Assembly: GCA_910577055.1 (NCBI GenBank)
Contig: CAJTKX010000003.1
Location: 1-64,000 of the forward strand
Direction: 5' to 3'
DNA from: an uncultured Christensenella sp.
Lineage (GTDB): Bacteria; Bacillota; Clostridia; Christensenellales; Borkfalkiaceae
Length of the DNA stretch: 64,000 nt
The translations under genes were made by a program, and so were the position numbers. The notes below the pieces were generated by a model. It was not told the origin of the DNA. It did no database searches and was given only the letters and a program-made list of their open reading frames with translations. Below, one piece after another: positions 33,295-43,169 of this stretch (positions are counted from its first letter, which is position 1; every line of letters begins with the position of its first letter).

Positions 33295-33747
33295 TTATTC
33301 ACCGTCCTTGTAAGTAGTTATATAGTTTTTTATAATGATATCGCACGCACGCGAAAGCGCGTCGCGCGTTACTTTATAAGCGTCTAAATTGCAGCCGTAC
33401 GGGTCGGGCACGTCGTAGCCGCACATATCCTTTATGCAGAAAACGTTGCCGCACGATTCAAGCATCTTTTTTTGACTTTCGGTCATACACACCACTATGG
33501 TGCTGTTTTCTATAATTTTTTGCGTGAGTTGGCGAGGCTTGAAGTTTTCGACCGTAATCCCGACGTCTTGGAGCGCAGTTTTACTGTTTTCACTGATTGT
33601 TCCGCCCACTTCTGCGTGAATACCGCAAGAGGAAACGTCCCACCACCGTATTTTATTGCGTTTTATTTTAGTCCTAAGCAACGCCTCCGCCATAGGGCTG
33701 CGGCAAGTGTTGCCCGTGCAGACGAACAAAATCTTTTTCCTTTTCAT
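33295..33747 (-). CDS. low-molecular-weight protein phosphatase (YwlE-like)
   Basis: A 150-residue phosphatase with the P-loop VCTGNTCRSPMAEAL (about 9-23, Cys and Arg of CX5R) and the general-acid loop DVPDPYG near residue 115. The threonine after the Asn in CTGNTCRS is the feature known from YwlE, which prefers phospho-arginine over phospho-tyrosine. The activity here is inferred. It lies between tsaC and rpiB with 1-3 nt gaps, so the three genes form one operon. Confidence 0.85.
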   Translation of the reverse strand: MKRKKILFVCTGNTCRSPMAEALLRTKIKRNKIRWWDVSSCGIHAEVGGTISENSKTALQDVGITVENFKPRQLTQKIIENSTIVVCMTESQKKMLESCGNVFCIKDMCGYDVPDPYGCNLDAYKVTRDALSRACDIIIKNYITTYKDGE

Positions 33748-33749
33748 AT

Positions 33750-34739
33750 TTACCTACACGCTTTTGATAATCTGTTCATAACTCCGACCATTACGCCGTC
33801 TTGCTTTTCGGGCGCTACGGCAATTATAAGGTCGGACTTTTTCTCGCCTTCCCTCAGCTTCGAATAGAGGTTTGCGGCAACTTCGTTTTCGTCTTTACCG
33901 AGGTTCAAAACATACTCAACCTTTGCTTTTTGCGCGGTTTCGTCGTCGCATAAAAAATACGCGTTTACCCCGTTTGCACGCTCGTAATTATATAATTTAA
34001 CGGCTTTATCAAGCTCGTCAAAGTTAAAAAGACAAGTTCTGCAATTCGGTGAATAGTGCTTATACTTCATTCCGGGAGATATTGCGCGCATACCGTCTTT
34101 GTAAACGTACTCTCCGCACTCGCCCGCGACTTTTGCAATCATCTCACGCGTGATTAGACCGCTTCTCAATACTACGGGAGTCGAACCCGTACAGTCCAAC
34201 ACGGTGCTTTCTATCCCGCCGACGGACTTGCCGCCGTCCAAAATAAGCTCGACTTTGCCGTTTAAATCGGCAAAAACGTGCTCTGCCGTGGTCGGGCTGA
34301 CGTGCTTGGAAACGTTAGCGGACGGCGCCGCAATGGGCAGATTTACAAACTTTAAAAACCTTTGAGCGCCCTCGTGTGCCGGTATTCTTATAGCAAGCGT
34401 ATTCAGCCCGCAAGAAACGGCTTTTGAAACCGTACCTTTGCTTTTATAGACCATTGTAAGCGGTCCGGGCAAAAAAGCCCGTGCAAGCAGCTTTGCGTAT
34501 TCGGGGATATCTTCGACCAATGTCGAAATGTCGTAATCTTTATGTATGTGAACTATTAACGGGTTGTCGTTAGGGCGCCCCTTAATTTCAAAAATTCTCT
34601 CAACGGCAGCGGTATCGAAAGCGTTTGCACCCAAGCCATAGACTGTTTCGGTAGGAATTGCAACCGCGCCGCCCCTTTCAATAATTTCTTTTGAAAGCGC
34701 AAGGGAATTTTCGTCAATTTTTAAAACTTTTGTATCCAT
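33750..34739 (-). CDS. tsaC: threonylcarbamoyl-AMP synthase (Sua5/YwlC type)
   Basis: A 329-residue enzyme making the threonylcarbamoyl-adenylate used for tRNA t6A37. The YrdC domain (about 10-200) has GGAVAIPTETVYGLGANA, IKGRPNDNPLIVHIH, FLPGPLTMVYKS and PIAAPSANVSKHVSPT. The C-terminal Sua5 domain (about 230-325) begins after a linker with SPGMKYKHYSP. It follows dnaB by only 3 nt, so dnaB, tsaC, the phosphatase and rpiB are probably one transcript. Confidence 0.92.
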   Translation of the reverse strand: MDTKVLKIDENSLALSKEIIERGGAVAIPTETVYGLGANAFDTAAVERIFEIKGRPNDNPLIVHIHKDYDISTLVEDIPEYAKLLARAFLPGPLTMVYKSKGTVSKAVSCGLNTLAIRIPAHEGAQRFLKFVNLPIAAPSANVSKHVSPTTAEHVFADLNGKVELILDGGKSVGGIESTVLDCTGSTPVVLRSGLITREMIAKVAGECGEYVYKDGMRAISPGMKYKHYSPNCRTCLFNFDELDKAVKLYNYERANGVNAYFLCDDETAQKAKVEYVLNLGKDENEVAANLYSKLREGEKKSDLIIAVAPEKQDGVMVGVMNRLSKACR

Positions 34740-34742
34740 AGA

Positions 34743-36230
34743 TTAAAACGGAGGCTCTTCGTCGAGCGGGGGCGCGTCGTCTTCGGTTAGCGGAGCGACT
34801 TCGTCCTTATAATTATTGTGTTTTTCGTAACTGTCTTTATTTGGACGACTGGACGCCGCCCTTTCTTCCATCGACTCGTTAAGCTCGGGGTTGACGAATT
34901 TTGTAAGCTCGCCTTTAAAGCGCAGCGGTATTCTGTCAAGCCCGCCGTTTCTGTTCTTTGCGACGTTGAGGTAAGCTTCACCCTTTTTGACTTTGCCGTT
35001 TTTCAAATCCTCTTCGCTTGCGGTAACGTCGGGACGGGAAATGAACAAAACCATATCCGCGTCTTGCTCTATCGCGCCCGATTCTCTTAAATCGGTTAAC
35101 TGCGGCTCGCCCGTCTGTATTCGGCGAAGCTGTGAAAGCGCAATTACGGGTACGTCAAGCTCTTTTGCCATAATCTTCAAATCGCGGGTAATCGAGGCAA
35201 CTTCTTGCACTCTGTTTTCGTCGCCCCCCTTCTTGCCGCTTGACATAAGCTGAATATAGTCTATCATAACCAAGTCAAGCTCGCCGTTGTTTCTTGCTTT
35301 GATTCTTCGGCATTTTGAAAGTATTTCGGCGGGGGTTACCCTTGAACTGTCGTCAATACTTATTCTGCTCTTTCTTAAACGCTCGCTTGCAATGGCAAGG
35401 CGCTTCCACTCATTGCTTTTATCCTTATCGAGTTTGCCCGAAAGCGCGTCCGACATACTGACTTCCGCATTTGCGCATAAAAGTCTTTGAATTATTTGTA
35501 CTTCGGGCATTTCCAAAGAGAACACCGCGCACACTTTGCCTTCGTTTATGGCGGCGTGCTCGACAATGTTCATTGCAAGCGAAGTTTTACCCATACCGGG
35601 ACGGGCTGCAAGAACGATTAAGTCCGATTTTTGAAGTCCGTTGGTGAGTCTATCAAGCCTAATAAAGCCCGTAGGAACGCCGCGGTAAGCGTCTTTATCC
35701 TCGGAAAGTTTTTGGAACTTGTCCAAAACCAAATCGATTGCTTCGGTTTCCCGAATGTCCTTGACGGTTGACGTGTCGTTCACTTGCGAAACGGAATAAA
35801 TCTTTTCTTCGGCGTACTGAATGCTTTTTATCGAATCGTCGCTCGATTTCGAGAAATCGGCAATGTCCCTTGCCGCGCGAATAAGGTTTCTGTTTATACT
35901 GTCGCGCTTAACGATATCAAGATAAAATTTATAGTTTGCCGCTGACGGCGTCACTTGCACCAGCTCGGTTAAATAACTTATTCCGCCGGCTTTTTGCAAA
36001 TTGCCCTCGCCCTCCAATCTGTCCGAAAGGGTTACAATATCGACGGGCTTTCTGTCCGCAAAAGTAAGCTTTATCGCGTTGATAATAAACTTATGGGAAT
36101 CTTGATAAAAGTCGTTATTCGTTAGCGTGTCCAAAACCTCGGGTAATATTTCGTTGTCTATTAGCATACAGCCCAAAAGCGCTTGTTCGGCGTCCAAATT
36201 ATTGGGCATAACGTTAGTTTTGTCTGACAT
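34743..36230 (-). CDS. dnaB: replicative DNA helicase
   Basis: A 495-residue hexameric helicase. The N-terminal domain (about 8-110) begins NNLDAEQALLGCMLID. The RecA-like motor has Walker A AARPGMGKTSLAMNI (about 208), DLVMIDYIQLMS (Walker B), and SQLRRIQTGEPQLTDLRESGAIEQDADMVLFI in the H4 region. The C terminus is acidic (PPLDEEPPF). The start at 36230 is an ATG; an in-frame TTG lies 4 codons upstream. DnaB being followed by tsaC is unremarkable in this phylum. Confidence 0.95.
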   Translation of the reverse strand: MSDKTNVMPNNLDAEQALLGCMLIDNEILPEVLDTLTNNDFYQDSHKFIINAIKLTFADRKPVDIVTLSDRLEGEGNLQKAGGISYLTELVQVTPSAANYKFYLDIVKRDSINRNLIRAARDIADFSKSSDDSIKSIQYAEEKIYSVSQVNDTSTVKDIRETEAIDLVLDKFQKLSEDKDAYRGVPTGFIRLDRLTNGLQKSDLIVLAARPGMGKTSLAMNIVEHAAINEGKVCAVFSLEMPEVQIIQRLLCANAEVSMSDALSGKLDKDKSNEWKRLAIASERLRKSRISIDDSSRVTPAEILSKCRRIKARNNGELDLVMIDYIQLMSSGKKGGDENRVQEVASITRDLKIMAKELDVPVIALSQLRRIQTGEPQLTDLRESGAIEQDADMVLFISRPDVTASEEDLKNGKVKKGEAYLNVAKNRNGGLDRIPLRFKGELTKFVNPELNESMEERAASSRPNKDSYEKHNNYKDEVAPLTEDDAPPLDEEPPF

Positions 36231-36290
36231 AGTACTTCGCAAATCCTATTTAATATTGATTTTGGCCCGATTTTGCGGGTTTTTTGTGTT

Positions 36291-38069
36291 TTATCGAATA
36301 TTCATTAATTTTTCAAATTCGGTAAGCGTTTCGTCGAATTCGCGCATAGCCACCTCAAACGGTTGGGTTTTAGAAAGGTCCACGCCCGCAAGCTTCAACA
36401 ACGATACGGGGTCCGTAGAGGAGCCGCCCGAAAGGAACTTGAAATAATCTTTAACAGCGCTTTCGCCTTCGGATAAAATACGCTTAACTATATTGATAGC
36501 CGCGGTTATTCCCGTTGCGTATTTGTAAACGTAGAACGAACGGTAAAAATGAGGTATTCTTGCCCACTCGCAAGAAACGTTATAGTCGTACTCGATACCG
36601 TCGCCGTAATACTTTTTACCTATGCCGTCGTAAAGCGTACAAAGGTTCTCTTTGTTAAGATGCTCGCCTCTCTCTTCCATTGCGTGCGCTTCGCTTTCAA
36701 ACTCCGCAAACATGGTCTGTCTATGCAGCGTTGCGCGGATAGAATCGAGGTAGTAATTTAACAGATATTTCTTTAAATTCTCGTCCTTGGCTTCCTTTAA
36801 CATATGTTTAAGAAGCAAGACTTCGTTTACAGTGCTTGCGACCTCGGCAACGAAAATTTTATATTCCGACTTTGCAAACGGCTGATTTTTCTGCGAGAAG
36901 TAAGTGTGCAGCGCGTGCCCCATTTCGTGGGCTATGGTAAACACCTCGTGCATGGTGGGCTGATAGTTCAATAAGACGTACGGGTGAGTGCCAGGGCAGC
37001 CAATACTATATGCGCCACCGCCCTTGCCCTCGGTTTCTTCAACGTCAATCCATCTTTCGTCGTAACCCTTTTTAAGAAGGGCTTGATAATCTTTGCCGAG
37101 GGGCGCAAGACCTTTTATAACGATTTCAAAAGCTTCGTCGTAAGTGTATTTTACGTTGACGCCGTCAACAAGCGGCGCGTAGATATCGTAAAAATACTGC
37201 TTATCCAAGCCCAATATGGTTTTTCTGTCTTTAATATAGCGATGCATAGAAGGCAAAGCCCCTTTCACCGCTTTTATCAGATTTTCGTAAACCTTTTTAT
37301 CCACGTCCTCTGCAAACAACGCTTGTTCGAGACAAGAAGAAAACTTATAAACCTTACTTAAATAGACGTCCTTTCTTACATTGCCGTGATAAATAGAAGT
37401 TATGGTATTTATCAACCCCGTGTAAGCCGAGTAATACTTTTCATAAGCCTCTTTCCTCTTTTCGCGGGCGTCGCTATGAAGAATTATGCCGTAAAGTCCG
37501 TGGGTGAGCTTGGTTTTAGTGCCTTCCCACTCGATTTCGGGCAACGGCAAGTCGAGGTTATCAATCATACCGAAACTTTCGTAGAAAGTATCGAATATCT
37601 CCCCCGCCATACCGATAAGGCGCTCCTCAGCCTCGGAAACGACATGCGGTTTGTTCTTTTGTATTCTTTTAAGCTCGTAATCGTAATCGGAAAAGTCCTT
37701 GTCCGAGATTAAAGAATTTAGGTAACCGTCGTCAAGCTTTGCCATTTCCGGCTCGAAAAACGAAAGCTCGGTTGCATATTTTGCCCAAAGCGCGCCAATT
37801 TTAGACTTATAGGAATTGTACTTTGCAACGCTTCTATCCTCGTCGTTACGCATATGCGCGTATACGGCAAGCCTTTCAAGCGTAATGCCGAAAGCATCGT
37901 TTTCCTTCAAAAACTTTAAAAGCGTTGCCTTGGACGAAAGCTTGCCCGCATATTTAGAAAGGCTAAGGTCTTTCTCCGCATTTTCAAAGCACTTTTCCCA
38001 CTCGTCGTCGCTTAAAAAGATGTCTTCGATTTTCCATTTGTATCGCTCTTTTACTTGCTCTCTTTTCAT
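36291..38069 (-). CDS. pepF: oligoendopeptidase F (M3 family)
   Basis: A 592-residue cytoplasmic metallopeptidase of the PepF/M3B group. The zinc motif is HEMGHAL (about 376-382) and the third ligand glutamate is in FVAEVASTVNE about 25 residues later. SIGCPGTHPYVLLNYQ just before is family-typical. The N-terminal 190 residues form the helical cap. The family cleaves short peptides. A 53-nt gap separates it from the dnaB start region on the same strand. Confidence 0.93.
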   Translation of the reverse strand: MKREQVKERYKWKIEDIFLSDDEWEKCFENAEKDLSLSKYAGKLSSKATLLKFLKENDAFGITLERLAVYAHMRNDEDRSVAKYNSYKSKIGALWAKYATELSFFEPEMAKLDDGYLNSLISDKDFSDYDYELKRIQKNKPHVVSEAEERLIGMAGEIFDTFYESFGMIDNLDLPLPEIEWEGTKTKLTHGLYGIILHSDAREKRKEAYEKYYSAYTGLINTITSIYHGNVRKDVYLSKVYKFSSCLEQALFAEDVDKKVYENLIKAVKGALPSMHRYIKDRKTILGLDKQYFYDIYAPLVDGVNVKYTYDEAFEIVIKGLAPLGKDYQALLKKGYDERWIDVEETEGKGGGAYSIGCPGTHPYVLLNYQPTMHEVFTIAHEMGHALHTYFSQKNQPFAKSEYKIFVAEVASTVNEVLLLKHMLKEAKDENLKKYLLNYYLDSIRATLHRQTMFAEFESEAHAMEERGEHLNKENLCTLYDGIGKKYYGDGIEYDYNVSCEWARIPHFYRSFYVYKYATGITAAINIVKRILSEGESAVKDYFKFLSGGSSTDPVSLLKLAGVDLSKTQPFEVAMREFDETLTEFEKLMNIR

Positions 38070-38146
38070 CTTTTACCTCTTCAAAATTTTAAGTCAAAAG
38101 CCCGTTATTTAAGGCATATATTGGGGGCAATTAAAATTTGCCTTAA

Positions 38147-38794
38147 TTATTTTCCCCAAAGCGTGAAGTTAAAAAACGTATAAAAACCCGTCGTAAACCC
38201 TTTCAATGTCATTGACCATGCAGGCACAACCCCGACAAGGTTTTCTATCGGATAATCCCCGTTTTGACGGCTGTCGCTGCTAACATTTCTGTTATCGCCG
38301 ATAAGAAACATGCACCCTTCCTCCACTACATGCTCCGCAAAAGTATTGCAATCGTTTTCCGGCGAGTTGTAATAACCGTCAAGGTAAGCTTCCTCTTTTT
38401 CCTCGCCGTTCACGAAAAGAACGCCCTTTACAATTTCAACCGTATCGCCCGCAAACGCAACCACGCGCTTTATTATGTTGCCTTTAACTCCGTCGGGAGT
38501 TTCCCTATACACAACGACTATGTCGCCATAATCGGGCTTAGCATACTTGTCAACGTAAATAAACTCACCGCCCGCCTTGTTTGCCGACGGCGCGCCAATT
38601 AACGTCGGCGTCATCGATTTGTCTATCACATAAATCCCCGTAAAAAGTAAGTTGAAAGACAACTCCAAAATTAATACGGCGCAAAAAAAGACAATGACGA
38701 CGTTTAAAAGAATATTTAAAGGCGAACGCCTATCTCTTTTATACAAACTGTCCCGAACGTCAAAAATGCGGGAAGTTTCAAGTTCTATGCTCAC
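38147..38794 (-). CDS. lepB: signal peptidase I
   Basis: A 215-residue membrane-anchored protease that removes signal peptides. The single helix (about 27-52) is followed by the catalytic serine in DKSMTPTL (about 58-65) and the lysine in GNIIKRVVAFAGDTVEI (about 105). GDNRNVSSDSRQNG (about 172-185) is the conserved box E. The length fits Gram-positive Sip-type enzymes. It starts 9 nt after the hydrolase-fold gene upstream. Confidence 0.92.
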   Translation of the reverse strand: MSIELETSRIFDVRDSLYKRDRRSPLNILLNVVIVFFCAVLILELSFNLLFTGIYVIDKSMTPTLIGAPSANKAGGEFIYVDKYAKPDYGDIVVVYRETPDGVKGNIIKRVVAFAGDTVEIVKGVLFVNGEEKEEAYLDGYYNSPENDCNTFAEHVVEEGCMFLIGDNRNVSSDSRQNGDYPIENLVGVVPAWSMTLKGFTTGFYTFFNFTLWGK

Positions 38795-38803
38795 CGAACC
38801 ACC

Positions 38804-40480
38804 TTATAGCCACATAATATTATTAACTGCGTATCCGACCGAGCATTTTAAAGTGAACTTCAAATCCCCCGTAAAGTCCGCAAGGGGAACACCGCTTGCC
38901 GTCTTGAAGTTCTTGCTTTCGGCAATAATCGTCTGCCACGCGCCGCCGACAACGTTAACTTCGTTAACATATTCTTCTCCCGACGCTATATCCTTGAAAA
39001 TCAGATTAAGCGTTGACGTTTCGTCGCTGAAAAAATCAATGGACAATACGCTGTTTTTAGAAGGAGCAAACCGAGGGTTACTCATTCTGAAAGTCGATAA
39101 CCCGCAAGGCGAATAAAGTCCTTTTACTCCGCGCGTTTTAGTTACAAGCTTGGGAAGCACAGACTCGTTCGGGAAGAAAATACCGCCCACCGAGAGGTCG
39201 CCCGTATCTGCAACGGAAAAATCATCGGCGACGTCTTTGTCGTTGTACATAACGCGGCACTTGTTTTGCGTGTTACGGAAAAGCCCGCTTATTTTTTTCA
39301 CAATCATTTTCGACCAAACGGTAAAGCCGTTCAAGTATCTGACGCGACATAAAACGAAAATCGTAGTCGTTTTCTCGTACACGTTCAAATAATACTCGAA
39401 AACATTCTCCGCCTTTCTCGATTTTTCGGGGCAAACGCACCATTCTCTAAGCGTTGCGTCGATACAATCCTCCGCAAGATATAGCTTGCAGCTTTCGGCA
39501 ATACCTTTGTTATCGAAAGTTGCCCTTGCAACCAAATTCGATTTTTCGTCAACGCAAACGGTGACTTCGGGCGGATTAGGTATAAAAACTTGCCTTTTCT
39601 TCAAATTTTTGTCAAGCATCAAAAACATATCCGCGATGCTTTTTGCGCTGATGTTTGCGCTGCTTTTAACAGAAAACGCGATTGCGCTGTCCTTGATGTA
39701 TTCTTGATTGATACGCGAAAAAGTATCGTAAGCGCGGTCGTAGTCAAAGCGCGGGTCGTTTGTTGAACAAAGCATCAAAACGGGGCACTTTACATGCGGC
39801 GCGTATGCTTGCGAATCGATACCCGCGATGAAGCGATATCTTTCTTCGTCCAAAACGGGGTCCTCGTTCATATATTTGCTTATGCCCGCGTACGCTTTCC
39901 AACCAGCCGCACATACGGGAATTATACATGAAAAATCGCCCGCAACGCCAAGTTTCCAAGCTATTTCTCCGCCGTCGCGAAGCCCGACTACCGCGATATT
40001 GTCGCTGCCGGTGCGCTCTTTAATGTATTTGCGTGCATAAAGACCAATCCCGACCCACTCATACCAACTTGTTTTGTCCGCGCTGTCGTCAACGTAGTCC
40101 TTCTGCCGCCCGCATTTTGCGGTATTCGCGTAGGAAACGTTGCTTGGATAACGGGTTGCAAAAGTCGCGTCCTTCCACTCGCCGCGGTAATCGACCATTA
40201 ATGCGGTGTAGCCTTGGGTTACGAAAAACTTTAAAATTTCTTCATCGATTGTTTCCGTGCTGTCGGGAAAAATAAGAACCGTTCCCGCAGCGGGCGACTG
40301 CACGTCATATGCGAAAGCTGCGGCTATTTGAACTCTGCCGCAACCAGTTTCTCTTCCCGAAATGTTCAAGTGTTCTATCCGCATATCGTCGACTTGCGTT
40401 GACGAAAGCTTAACGGGGAACGTGGGCAACGAAACGTCAAAATTATTAAAAAGCGATAACGGTGTCAAAATTTTAGGCAT
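38804..40480 (-). CDS. alpha/beta-hydrolase fold protein with altered nucleophile elbow
   Basis: A 558-residue protein. The N-terminal half has the alpha/beta-hydrolase layout: GTVLIFPDSTETIDEEILKFF, YTALMVDYRGEW, NIAVVGLRDGGEIAWKL (about 161-177), CPVLMLCSTNDPRFDYDRAY. The nucleophile elbow, normally GxSxG, reads GLRDG (166-170), so the serine is missing. The C-terminal half (about 420-558) is beta-rich and could bind carbohydrate. Closest in style to acetyl-esterase or dienelactone-hydrolase families; activity is doubtful. No signal peptide is seen. Confidence 0.6.
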   Translation of the reverse strand: MPKILTPLSLFNNFDVSLPTFPVKLSSTQVDDMRIEHLNISGRETGCGRVQIAAAFAYDVQSPAAGTVLIFPDSTETIDEEILKFFVTQGYTALMVDYRGEWKDATFATRYPSNVSYANTAKCGRQKDYVDDSADKTSWYEWVGIGLYARKYIKERTGSDNIAVVGLRDGGEIAWKLGVAGDFSCIIPVCAAGWKAYAGISKYMNEDPVLDEERYRFIAGIDSQAYAPHVKCPVLMLCSTNDPRFDYDRAYDTFSRINQEYIKDSAIAFSVKSSANISAKSIADMFLMLDKNLKKRQVFIPNPPEVTVCVDEKSNLVARATFDNKGIAESCKLYLAEDCIDATLREWCVCPEKSRKAENVFEYYLNVYEKTTTIFVLCRVRYLNGFTVWSKMIVKKISGLFRNTQNKCRVMYNDKDVADDFSVADTGDLSVGGIFFPNESVLPKLVTKTRGVKGLYSPCGLSTFRMSNPRFAPSKNSVLSIDFFSDETSTLNLIFKDIASGEEYVNEVNVVGGAWQTIIAESKNFKTASGVPLADFTGDLKFTLKCSVGYAVNNIMWL

Positions 40481-40490
40481 ACCGTACTCC

Positions 40491-43169
40491 TCAGCAGTTA
40501 ACCGTTACGGACGAGCCGTGGCTTTCCGTAGCTTTATTAACCGTTATTTTACTGTCGATTCTGTGTTTTAGTTCTTCAACGTGGCTTATAACGCCGATAG
40601 TAAAGTCAGAGCTTTTCAACTTTTCAAGCGCATTCATAACAGTATCTACAAGCGAACTGTCCAAAGTGCCGAAGCCCTCGTCCAAAAAGAAAAACTCGAT
40701 ATTTTTCATCGACCGCGCGCAAATTGTTTGCGAAAGCGCAAGCGCAAGCGATAGAGAAACAAGAAAAGTTTCTCCGCCGGACAGCGTATTCACTCCGCGA
40801 AGATTGCCGCAATCGAAGTTGTCGCCTACATAAAAATTATTATCTTTATAAGTTAAAAAATATCTTCCGTCTTTGAGTTTTAAAAGCGTGGCAGACGCAA
40901 GGCGGGAAATATCGTAAAGATATTCGTTTGCTATAAACTCCATAAACTTGTTGTTTTTTGTCGTTTCTTTAAGCCGCGCAATCAAGTTCCTCTCGTTTTC
41001 TATTTTCGAATATTCTTTTAAAATTTCTTCCTTTTCTTTAAGCCGCTTTTCTAAACTTGCGCACTCTTTTTCAAAAACGGCTATTTCACCCGTTAAAACC
41101 GATACACCCCCGTATATGTTGGACTTTTCACATTCGGCAGCCTCGTATTCTTCGGTTGAAAAGCTTGAAATTCCGTCTATTTTTTTAAGCTGTTCGCAAG
41201 TGTTTATCAATAGTGTAAGATTACCGTCGAAGTCCTTCAAAACTTGCTCCGCATTCGGTATTTTCGCAAATTTGGCGACTAAGGCGCGACAACCCTCTAT
41301 ATTTTCTAGTCCCGAAAGCTTAATAAATTCTTCAAGCTTCTGCCTTGATTTTGCCACTTCGCCGTCCCATGCGGCTTTGGTGGTTTTTAACCTTTCAACG
41401 GATATGGCAAGTTCGGTTTTTTTGATTTTTGCGTTTTCGATTTTAGAGTGCAACTCTTCCTTTTGCCGCTTTAAAAAATTTAACTTTTCGTCGTTATATC
41501 TTACAACGGCGGAAAAATCCGTGCAATTTTTACCGAAAATTTTCACAAGCTCCGAGTTCAATTCGTCTGTTTGAGCTTTAACTTCTGCCCCCTCTTTCTT
41601 TAAAGCGTTTAGTTCGTTCGTTTTTATCTCTATAGAGGCATTAATTTTTTGGAGCTTATCGCTTATCAAGTTTACATCTTTCTGCTTTTGCTCGCGTTCT
41701 TTGTCGAGCTGCTGCAATTTTTCAAGCTGCTTGTTAACGTTTTCAAGGGAAAAATCTTTTACGTCGCGCACGCGCTCGGAGTACTCGCTTATCTTCCCGT
41801 CGATTTCTCCGACGACATAGTTATACAGCGGCGAATCCTCTTTAAACACCTTAACACCGCTTTTTAGGTTAGCAAAATAGTCGAGATTATAGGCGTATTC
41901 TTCTTTTAAAACCGCACCTTTAAACTGCACGTTGACTATTTTGTCGATGTCCTTGCCCGAGCAATCTTTAAGTTCTTTTTCCGCCCGTTGCAAATCGGCT
42001 TCGATATATTTTCTTTCCTCTTCGAGGCGGAATTTTTCCTCCTCTTTTTTGCGATAGTCTTTACGTTTTTCAGCCAGCCTCAACGACAGCGCGGCAAGCT
42101 TTTCCGTAGCGTTACTGTTTGAATTGTACAGTGCTTGAAGTTTTACGCAATCGGTAATATTCGCATCGAAATTGCCGTCGTTTAATTGCTTTTCAAGAAT
42201 TTCTATTTCACGCAAGTTTTCAGCAATTTGAGCTTCCAAATCCTTGTTTTTTTCAATTACCCCCCGAATATCATTGAGTTTCTCGCATATTTCGTCGTCA
42301 ATTCGGACTGCTTCGCGGCAAGCGGGAAGAACCGCAAAACTCTTTCTCAGTTCCTCTATTCCAGCCTTTTCGGATTGCATTTTAGCAAGCTTATTTTCAA
42401 CTTCTTCAAGTTCCAACCGCTTTTCGTTCAAGGCTTTAAGTTTTTCGCACCGTTCAGATGCCTTTTTAGCCGCTTTTTCTTGCTCGGCTAATAGCTGTTT
42501 TTTCGAATTGACCCCCATATATGCCCGATTTAACGCACTTTCGGTCACTTCTTCATAGCCGATTAGCCTACCGCTCAAATTTTGATATGCGCCCTCTGTT
42601 TCCTTTTCTCGGGCGTTCAATTTTTCCTTTAATCTGTCGCCGTACTTCGATAATGAAAACAGTCTTTCTATCAGCGAAAGCCGCTCCCTCGGGGCGGACT
42701 TGACAAACTGAGCAAACTCACCTTGGGGAAGTGCAATGCACTTTCTGAAATCCTCAGCCTCAACCCCCAATATCTCGACAACCTTTTTTTCAACGGCGCT
42801 CGCCTTGTCGGCTATGCATACCTCCGCCACGTCAGTTTTTTCGTAAAGGGCGGCTTTATGCGTGCCGTACTTATCTTTTTTTATAGACCTTTCAACGGTA
42901 TAAGTTTTGCGCTTACCCTCGTTCAAAATGTTAAAAACAAATTTGACTTTTGCCGTTTCGGAGCGGTAATTGATAACGTCGGTCATCACCTTACTCCTTT
43001 CCACGTTGCCGTAAAGGGCGAAATTTATACAGTCCAAAATGGTGCTTTTGCCGCTGCCGGTATCGCCGAAAATTCCGAAAATACCGTTTTTGGTCAAAGC
43101 CTCGAAGTCTATTATTGTATGCTCGGAAAAGCTGTTTATTCCTTCGAATTCAAGTTTTAACGGTTTCAT
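40491..43169 (-). CDS. sbcC: SbcC, nuclease subunit (SMC-like ATPase)
   Basis: An 892-residue SMC-type protein that, with SbcD, opens DNA hairpins. The head halves are at both ends: Walker A GDTGSGKSTILD (about 35-46), signature LSGGETFLVSLSLALALS (about 795) and Walker B IEFFFLDEGFGTLD (about 828). Long coiled coils (about 180-420 and 450-740) lie between. No CxxC motif is present near the middle, so the usual zinc hook cannot be recognised. The start overlaps the sbcD stop by 4 bp. Confidence 0.9.
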   Translation of the reverse strand: MKPLKLEFEGINSFSEHTIIDFEALTKNGIFGIFGDTGSGKSTILDCINFALYGNVERSKVMTDVINYRSETAKVKFVFNILNEGKRKTYTVERSIKKDKYGTHKAALYEKTDVAEVCIADKASAVEKKVVEILGVEAEDFRKCIALPQGEFAQFVKSAPRERLSLIERLFSLSKYGDRLKEKLNAREKETEGAYQNLSGRLIGYEEVTESALNRAYMGVNSKKQLLAEQEKAAKKASERCEKLKALNEKRLELEEVENKLAKMQSEKAGIEELRKSFAVLPACREAVRIDDEICEKLNDIRGVIEKNKDLEAQIAENLREIEILEKQLNDGNFDANITDCVKLQALYNSNSNATEKLAALSLRLAEKRKDYRKKEEEKFRLEEERKYIEADLQRAEKELKDCSGKDIDKIVNVQFKGAVLKEEYAYNLDYFANLKSGVKVFKEDSPLYNYVVGEIDGKISEYSERVRDVKDFSLENVNKQLEKLQQLDKEREQKQKDVNLISDKLQKINASIEIKTNELNALKKEGAEVKAQTDELNSELVKIFGKNCTDFSAVVRYNDEKLNFLKRQKEELHSKIENAKIKKTELAISVERLKTTKAAWDGEVAKSRQKLEEFIKLSGLENIEGCRALVAKFAKIPNAEQVLKDFDGNLTLLINTCEQLKKIDGISSFSTEEYEAAECEKSNIYGGVSVLTGEIAVFEKECASLEKRLKEKEEILKEYSKIENERNLIARLKETTKNNKFMEFIANEYLYDISRLASATLLKLKDGRYFLTYKDNNFYVGDNFDCGNLRGVNTLSGGETFLVSLSLALALSQTICARSMKNIEFFFLDEGFGTLDSSLVDTVMNALEKLKSSDFTIGVISHVEELKHRIDSKITVNKATESHGSSVTVNC

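Noticed and set aside
36269..36286. CCCG/CGGG hairpin with T6 on the + strand between dnaB and pepF.
   Set aside because: The stem is only 4 bp and no gene is transcribed in that direction.
38114..38150. ATATTGGGGGCAATT resembles one arm of the 52-bp palindrome.
   Set aside because: Only about ten central bases match, the second arm is missing, and the area makes only a weak hairpin.
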